Origin: Curvibacter sp. AEP1-3
GTDB lineage: Bacteria > Pseudomonadota > Gammaproteobacteria > Burkholderiales > Burkholderiaceae_C
Assembly (NCBI RefSeq): GCF_002163715.1
Contig: NZ_CP015698.1
Coordinates: forward strand, 3,574,201 to 3,638,200
Direction: 5' to 3'
Length of the DNA stretch: 64,000 nt
Below the pieces are notes generated by a model, which ran no database searches, had not been told where the DNA came from, and saw only the letters and a list, made by a program, of their open reading frames with translations. The translations under genes were made by a program, and so were the position numbers. Shown here piece after piece: positions 59,849 to 64,000 of this stretch. Every line of letters starts with the position of its first letter. The first letter of the stretch is position 1.

Positions 59849-60558
59849 CCCGCCTATCGCTCCGCTGGCTGGCGTTGCTGGCCCTTTTTGCCACACTGCA
59901 AGGCTGCGCTACGGTGGCCAGCCCGGATCCCCGTGACCCTTGGGAGTCCATGAACCGGTCGGTGTTCGGGTTCAACGATGCGGTGGATCGCGCGGTCATC
60001 AAGCCGGTTGCAGTGGCATACAAACAAACCTTACCATCCTGGACGCGAACAGGCATTAACAATTTCTTTGCCAATCTTGACGATGTCTGGTCGGCGGTCA
60101 ACAACGCGCTGACGTTAAGACGCCAAGCCTTTGGCGATAGCGTAGGCCGCGTCATGGTGAATACGACCATCGGATTGGGCGGTTTGTTCGATGTGGCCAG
60201 CGATTTGAATATTGAGCGGCACCCTGCGAACTTCAACATCACTTTCGGGCATTGGGGAGTGGGGGCTGGCCCATATGTGGTGTTGCCCTTGCTAGGACCT
60301 TTCACTTTGCGGGAAGTGGCAGCACTTCCTGTGGATCGCCAGGGGAACTTGGTGAATCAGGTGGCTGATGAAGGCACGCGAACCGGCCTGACTGTGGTTG
60401 ATCTTGTGGACACGCGGTCCACGTTTTTGGATTCTGAGGGTGTTGTCAATGGTGCGGCGCTGGACCGGTACTCCTTCATCCGCGATAGCTATTTGCAGCG
60501 ACAGCGGTACTTGGTCTATGACGGCAATCCGCCGGACGAAGAGCCCCAAGAGCCGTAG
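59845..60558 (+). CDS. mlaA: Outer membrane lipoprotein MlaA (VacJ)
   Basis: A 237-residue lipoprotein with lipobox TLQGC near residue 21, then DPWESMNRSVFGFNDAVD, WSAVNNALTLRRQAFGDSVG, NTTIGLGGLFDVASDLNIE and YVVLPLLGPFTLRE. MlaA removes phospholipids from the outer leaflet and passes them to MlaC. In enteric bacteria it is encoded elsewhere; placement inside the mla operon is usual in betaproteobacteria. A 70-nt gap separates it from mlaC. Confidence 0.94.
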   Translation: MTRLSLRWLALLALFATLQGCATVASPDPRDPWESMNRSVFGFNDAVDRAVIKPVAVAYKQTLPSWTRTGINNFFANLDDVWSAVNNALTLRRQAFGDSVGRVMVNTTIGLGGLFDVASDLNIERHPANFNITFGHWGVGAGPYVVLPLLGPFTLREVAALPVDRQGNLVNQVADEGTRTGLTVVDLVDTRSTFLDSEGVVNGAALDRYSFIRDSYLQRQRYLVYDGNPPDEEPQEP

Positions 60559-60628
60559 GGTTAGGGGCTGTAGGCGCAGACTGAATGAGTGATGTGCATA
60601 ATTTGAACTCGTTTGATGGGAATGAATA

Positions 60629-61270
60629 ATGTTGAGTAAACGTGGTTTTCTGGGGTTGGCAAGCTCTATGGCGCTGGTTGCAGGCTTGGTATTTGCCCCT
60701 GCGGCACATGCCGATGACGAGGCTCCTGACGCGTTGATCAAGCGCTTGTCGGTCGATGTTCTGGATACCATCAAGGCAGACAAATCCATCCGTACCGGTG
60801 ACACTGCAAAGATAGTGACCTTGGTGGACACGCGCATCATGCCCAACGTGAACTTCCAGCGCATGACAGCTTCCGCGGTGGGGCCGGGCTGGCGCCAGGC
60901 GACGCCCGAGCAGCAAAAGCGCTTACAAGACGAATTCAAGATTCTTTTGGTTCGCACCTATGCCGGAGCGTTGGCTCAGGTCAATGACCAAACTATCGCC
61001 ATGAAGCCTATGCGCATGGCACCTGAAGATAAAGAAGTCATCGTTCGTACCGAAATCAAAGGTAAGGGTGACCCCATCCAGCTGGACTACCGCCTTGAGA
61101 AAACCCCCGGAGTGGGCGCCGGCTGGAAGATTTACAACCTGAACGTTCTGGGCGTCTGGCTGGTGGAAACCTACCGTAGCCAGTTTGCCCAGCAGATCAA
61201 TGCCAAGGGTGTTGATGGTTTGATTGACGCCTTGGCCGAACAAAACAAGGCCAACGCCAAGAAAGGCTGA
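60629..61270 (+). CDS. mlaC: Periplasmic phospholipid carrier MlaC
   Basis: A 213-residue Tol-toluene-resistance/MlaC family protein with a signal peptide (MLSKRGFLGLASSMALVAGL). VDTRIMPNVNFQRMTASAVG, FKILLVRTYAGALAQ, YRLEKTPGVGAGWKIYNLNV and SQFAQQINAKGVDGLIDAL are typical. It shuttles phospholipid between MlaA and MlaD. It ends one nucleotide before the mlaB start. Confidence 0.94.
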   Translation: MLSKRGFLGLASSMALVAGLVFAPAAHADDEAPDALIKRLSVDVLDTIKADKSIRTGDTAKIVTLVDTRIMPNVNFQRMTASAVGPGWRQATPEQQKRLQDEFKILLVRTYAGALAQVNDQTIAMKPMRMAPEDKEVIVRTEIKGKGDPIQLDYRLEKTPGVGAGWKIYNLNVLGVWLVETYRSQFAQQINAKGVDGLIDALAEQNKANAKKG

Positions 61271-61271
61271 T

Positions 61272-61538
61272 GTGCTGAACCTGCCTGCCACCATGACACA
61301 TGAAGTCGCCCCGGCCTGCCTGTCGGAGCTTCGCGACGGACTGCAGCACGAAGCTGCGACCGTCGTTGTCGATGGCGAGCGTTTGCAGCGCTTTGACTCC
61401 TCTGCGCTGGCCGTCTTGCTGGAGTTGCGGCGCGAGTGCGCCAAGGCGGGCAAAGTATTTGCGGTGCAAAAGCTCCCCGCTCGTTTGCGCGATCTGGCCG
61501 CCCTGTACGGGATTGACGCTCTGCTCAAGCCCGCCTGA
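61272..61538 (+). CDS. mlaB: STAS-domain protein MlaB
   Basis: An 88-residue STAS protein that binds and regulates MlaF. VVVDGERLQRFDSSALAVLLE contains the conserved DSSAL loop, followed by LRRECAKAGK and LRDLAALYGIDALL. The start is taken as GTG at 61272, just after the mlaC stop, giving MLNLPATMTHE; an ATG at 61293 is possible. Confidence 0.88.
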   Translation: MLNLPATMTHEVAPACLSELRDGLQHEAATVVVDGERLQRFDSSALAVLLELRRECAKAGKVFAVQKLPARLRDLAALYGIDALLKPA

Positions 61539-61567
61539 AGTCGGCAGCGTAAAATCGCGGGTTCTTT

Positions 61568-62494
61568 ATGCCCGCCATCTCCTTCCAATCCATCTCCAAG
61601 ACGTATCCCTTGCCCAAGGGGCCGAAAGGCACCACCTTCAAGGCAGTCGATAACGTCAGTCTCAACATCGAAGAGGGCGAGTTTTTTGGTCTTCTCGGGC
61701 CCAACGGTGCTGGCAAAACAACCCTGATCAGCATGCTCGCGGGCCTGTCCCGCCCCACGAGTGGCAGTGTGCAAGTGCTGGGCAGCGACGTGCAAAGCGA
61801 TTTCGCCGACGCTCGCCGCAAGCTGGGTGTGGTGCCACAAGAGCTGGTGTTTGATCCCTTCTTCAATGTGCGCGAGATGCTGCGCATCCAGTCCGGTTAT
61901 TTCGGGCTTAGGAATAACGACGCTTGGGTAGATGAGCTGCTGGAAGGCCTGGGCCTGGCCGACAAGGCCAACGCCAACATGCGCCAACTCTCCGGTGGCA
62001 TGAAGCGCCGTGTGTTGGTGGCGCAGGCCTTGGTGCACAAGCCGCCCGTCATCGTGCTGGATGAACCCACCGCGGGTGTGGATGTGGAACTGCGCCAGAC
62101 GCTGTGGCAGTTTGTCGCCAACCTCAACAAACAGGGCAGCACCGTGTTGCTGACCACCCACTATCTGGAAGAGGCCGAAGCCTTGTGCGGGCGCATTGCC
62201 ATGCTCAAGACCGGCCGCATTGTGGCTTTGGACAAAACCAGCGACCTGCTCAAGGCGGCCAGCAGCAATGTGCTGCGCTTCAAGACGGCCGATGTGCTGC
62301 CTCCTGAACTCGCTGCACGTGCCCGCATCACCGGCCGTATTGTTCAGTTGCCAGCCAACAACGCGCTCGAAATTGAAAACTACCTCGCCGCGGTGCGTCA
62401 GGCCGGCGTCACGGTGGATGACGTGGAGATCCGCAAAGCCGATCTGGAGGATGTGTTCCTCGATGTCATGAACCAGCAAGGAGCACAGGCATGA
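61568..62494 (+). CDS. ABC-2 type exporter ATP-binding protein (YadG-like)
   Basis: A 308-residue ABC ATPase. GLLGPNGAGKTTLISMLAG (Walker A), LSGGMKRRVLVAQAL (signature), VIVLDEPTAGVD (Walker B) and TTHYLEEAE (H-loop) are present. Length and partner equal the YadG/YadH pair of enteric bacteria. The cargo is unknown. It overlaps the permease gene by 4 nt and directly follows the mla operon. Confidence 0.9.
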   Translation: MPAISFQSISKTYPLPKGPKGTTFKAVDNVSLNIEEGEFFGLLGPNGAGKTTLISMLAGLSRPTSGSVQVLGSDVQSDFADARRKLGVVPQELVFDPFFNVREMLRIQSGYFGLRNNDAWVDELLEGLGLADKANANMRQLSGGMKRRVLVAQALVHKPPVIVLDEPTAGVDVELRQTLWQFVANLNKQGSTVLLTTHYLEEAEALCGRIAMLKTGRIVALDKTSDLLKAASSNVLRFKTADVLPPELAARARITGRIVQLPANNALEIENYLAAVRQAGVTVDDVEIRKADLEDVFLDVMNQQGAQA

Positions 62495-63246
62495 ACGGCT
62501 GGCAAACTCTGCTCTACAAAGAGACCCTGCGCTTCTGGAAGGTTGCGGCCCAAACCATTGCCGGGCCAGTGCTGACCGCCATGCTGTACCTGCTGATCTT
62601 CGGCCACGCACTGGAGAGCCATGTGAAGGTGTACGACCAGGTCAGTTACACCGCCTTTCTGGTGCCGGGCCTGGCCATGATGAGCTTGTTGCAGAACGCA
62701 TTTGCCAACAGCTCGTCCTCGCTCATCATGAGCAAGGTCATGGGGAATCTGGTGTTCCTTTTGCTGACGCCCCTGTCGTATTTCAACTGGTTTGTTGCCT
62801 ATGTGGGTGCCGCTGTGATTCGCGGTTTGGTTGTGGCGCTGGGGGTGTTTGTGGTGGCAGCATTTTTTGCGCCCATGAGCTATGCGGCGCCTGTCTGGAT
62901 TCTGGTGTTCGCCGTGCTGGGCGCTACCCTGATGGGCGCACTGGGCTTGATTGCAGGCCTGTGGGCCGAGAAGTTTGACCAGCTTGCCGCCTTCCAGAAC
63001 TTTGTGGTCATGCCCATGACGTTCTTGAGCGGCGTGTTTTATTCCATCCATTCCTTGCCTGCGTTCTGGCAAGGGGTGAGTCACTTCAACCCGTTTTTCT
63101 ACATGATCGACGGCTTCCGTTTCGGCTTCTTCGGCATCAGCGACGTGTCCCCGTGGATGAGCCTTGCTGTCGTCGGTGGTGCCACCGTGGTGGTGAGCCT
63201 GATTGCCCTTCAACTGCTGCGCAGCGGCTACAAAATCCGCAGCTGA
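62491..63246 (+). CDS. ABC-2 type exporter permease (YadH-like)
   Basis: A 251-residue membrane protein with six helices. FLVPGLAMMSLLQNAFANSS, VVMPMTFLSGVFYSIHSLP and FNPFFYMIDGFRFGFFG are ABC-2 permease motifs. It pairs with the ATPase encoded just upstream. Confidence 0.9.
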   Translation: MNGWQTLLYKETLRFWKVAAQTIAGPVLTAMLYLLIFGHALESHVKVYDQVSYTAFLVPGLAMMSLLQNAFANSSSSLIMSKVMGNLVFLLLTPLSYFNWFVAYVGAAVIRGLVVALGVFVVAAFFAPMSYAAPVWILVFAVLGATLMGALGLIAGLWAEKFDQLAAFQNFVVMPMTFLSGVFYSIHSLPAFWQGVSHFNPFFYMIDGFRFGFFGISDVSPWMSLAVVGGATVVVSLIALQLLRSGYKIRS

Positions 63247-63253
63247 GATTCCT

Positions 63254-63496
63254 ATGACCGCAGACCAACTCCAAGCCATCATCACCGCAGGCCTCGCCTG
63301 CGACCATTGCGCGCTCGAAGGCGATGGCCGCCACTGGTACGCCACCATCGTGTCGCCTGAATTTGAAGGCAAACGCCTGGTGCAGCGCCAACGGCTGGTC
63401 TACGCCACCCTGGGCAACCGCATGCAAACCGACGAGGTGCACGCCTTGTCCATGAAAACCTTCTCGCCCACCGAATGGGCAGCCCAGTCCGCCTGA
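63254..63496 (+). CDS. BolA-family protein (IbaG-like)
   Basis: An 80-residue BolA-fold protein. [20 protein letters not shown] (helix-turn region) and [16 protein letters not shown] are conserved; the His of VHAL is a candidate ligand for a shared Fe-S cluster with a monothiol glutaredoxin. The location after the Mla region matches ibaG rather than bolA. The frame continues upstream, but the ATG at 63254 is 7 nt after the permease stop. In many relatives murA follows; here hisG does. Confidence 0.9.
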   Translation: MTADQLQAIITAGLACDHCALEGDGRHWYATIVSPEFEGKRLVQRQRLVYATLGNRMQTDEVHALSMKTFSPTEWAAQSA

Positions 63497-63522
63497 GGCG
63501 CACGCAACCCCGAGAGCCCGCC

Positions 63523-64000
63523 ATGAGCGCAGACATGATCACCCTGGCCCTGTCCAAAGGCCGCATTTTTGAAGAAACCGTGCCGCTGCTCAAAGCTGCT
63601 GGTATTGAAGTGCTGGACGACCCCGAGAAGTCCCGCAAATTGATTCTGGAAACCAACCAGCCCAACGTGAGGGTGTTGGTGGTCCGTGCGACCGACGTGC
63701 CCACCTATGTGCAGTACGGTGGCGCCGACCTCGGCATTACCGGCAAAGACACATTGCTGGAACACGGCAGCCAAGGCCTGTACCAGCCGCTGGATTTGCA
63801 AATTGCCAAGTGCCGCATCAGCGTGGCAGTGCGCGCGGACTTTGACTATGCGTCTGCCGTCAAGCAGGGCTCCCGCCTGAAAGTGGCAACGAAATACGTG
63901 GCCATTGCCCGTGACTTCTTTGCCAGCAAGGGCGTGCACGTGGATCTGATCAAGCTCTACGGCAGCATGGAGTTGGCTCCCTTGGTCGGCCTGGCCGACG
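63523..64000 (+). CDS. hisG: ATP phosphoribosyltransferase, N-terminal 159 codons (cut by the window end)
   Basis: First enzyme of histidine synthesis. [47 protein letters not shown] and [13 protein letters not shown] are HisG blocks. The compact spacing suggests the short form that needs HisZ as a regulatory subunit, which would be encoded elsewhere. The frame is open to the end of the window. Confidence 0.95.
   Translation, partial: MSADMITLALSKGRIFEETVPLLKAAGIEVLDDPEKSRKLILETNQPNVRVLVVRATDVPTYVQYGGADLGITGKDTLLEHGSQGLYQPLDLQIAKCRISVAVRADFDYASAVKQGSRLKVATKYVAIARDFFASKGVHVDLIKLYGSMELAPLVGLAD

Noticed and set aside
60550..60600. Possible repeat copy in the mlaA-mlaC gap
   Set aside because: GGGGCTGTAGGCGCAG gives a partial arm only, without the second arm or spacing.

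Overview
The window looks like chromosomal core sequence from a betaproteobacterium of the family Comamonadaceae, most like Rhodoferax or a close relative. The grounds are gene content and order (gltBD directly followed by mlaFEDACB, an ABC-2 exporter pair, a bolA gene and hisG; pilMNOPQ-aroK-aroB-dgt; System II cytochrome c maturation genes), high GC, and a dispersed short palindromic repeat that I associate with this family. I could not run a database search, so the genus is an inference. No rRNA, tRNA, CRISPR array, prophage or complete insertion sequence was recognised, and no gene-free stretch is longer than about 300 bases.

Layout. 1-3.8 kb (minus strand): xylose catabolism, a ROK repressor, xylulokinase and a xylose isomerase cut by the window edge. 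3.9-12.8 kb: a hemerythrin protein with an FNR-like box, a 1270-residue AsmA/DUF748 envelope protein, a secreted fasciclin protein, a PaiB-type FMN protein, a pirin and a secreted BNR-repeat protein paired with a small membrane protein. 12.9-16.6 kb: dctA, an HSL-type esterase of different base composition, a 49-residue lmo0937-type membrane protein and a DODA-type extradiol dioxygenase. 16.7-21.8 kb: a TetR regulator, a TRAP transporter (DctQ, DctM, DctP), a type II dehydroquinase and a shikimate dehydrogenase-like enzyme, which read as one regulated locus for uptake and use of quinate/shikimate-type compounds. 21.9-26.6 kb (minus): an ArnT-like glycosyltransferase, a GtrA flippase, a family 9 glycosyltransferase and metK. 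26.7-36 kb: two LpxL/HtrB-type acyltransferases, engB, cytochrome c4, ResB/CcsA and MsrPQ. 35.2-39.4 kb: lysA-lptM, cyaY and PBP1A. 39.6-47.6 kb: pilMNOPQ, aroK, aroB and dgt. 47.6-51.3 kb: DUF1415, a methyltransferase, a glycine-zipper lipoprotein, a diiron metallo-beta-lactamase-fold protein and a REP-associated tyrosine transposase (RAYT). 51.4-64 kb: gltBD, the Mla retrograde phospholipid transport operon, an ABC-2 exporter, bolA and the start of hisG.

The most unusual feature is a dispersed imperfect palindrome of roughly 35-50 bp with eight copies found by eye. Four copies lie wholly or partly in intergenic gaps (16.6, 35.2, 46.4 and 51.2 kb). The others lie inside coding sequence: in the DUF748 protein, twice in the ArnT-like glycosyltransferase, and in the C-terminal tail of GltB. 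The last codons of msrQ also fall in the 35.2 kb copy. One copy begins 6 bp after the RAYT stop codon, so a RAYT-mobilised REP-like family that has supplied short in-frame peptide segments is the leading hypothesis. A structurally different REP-like element lies at 9.8 kb.
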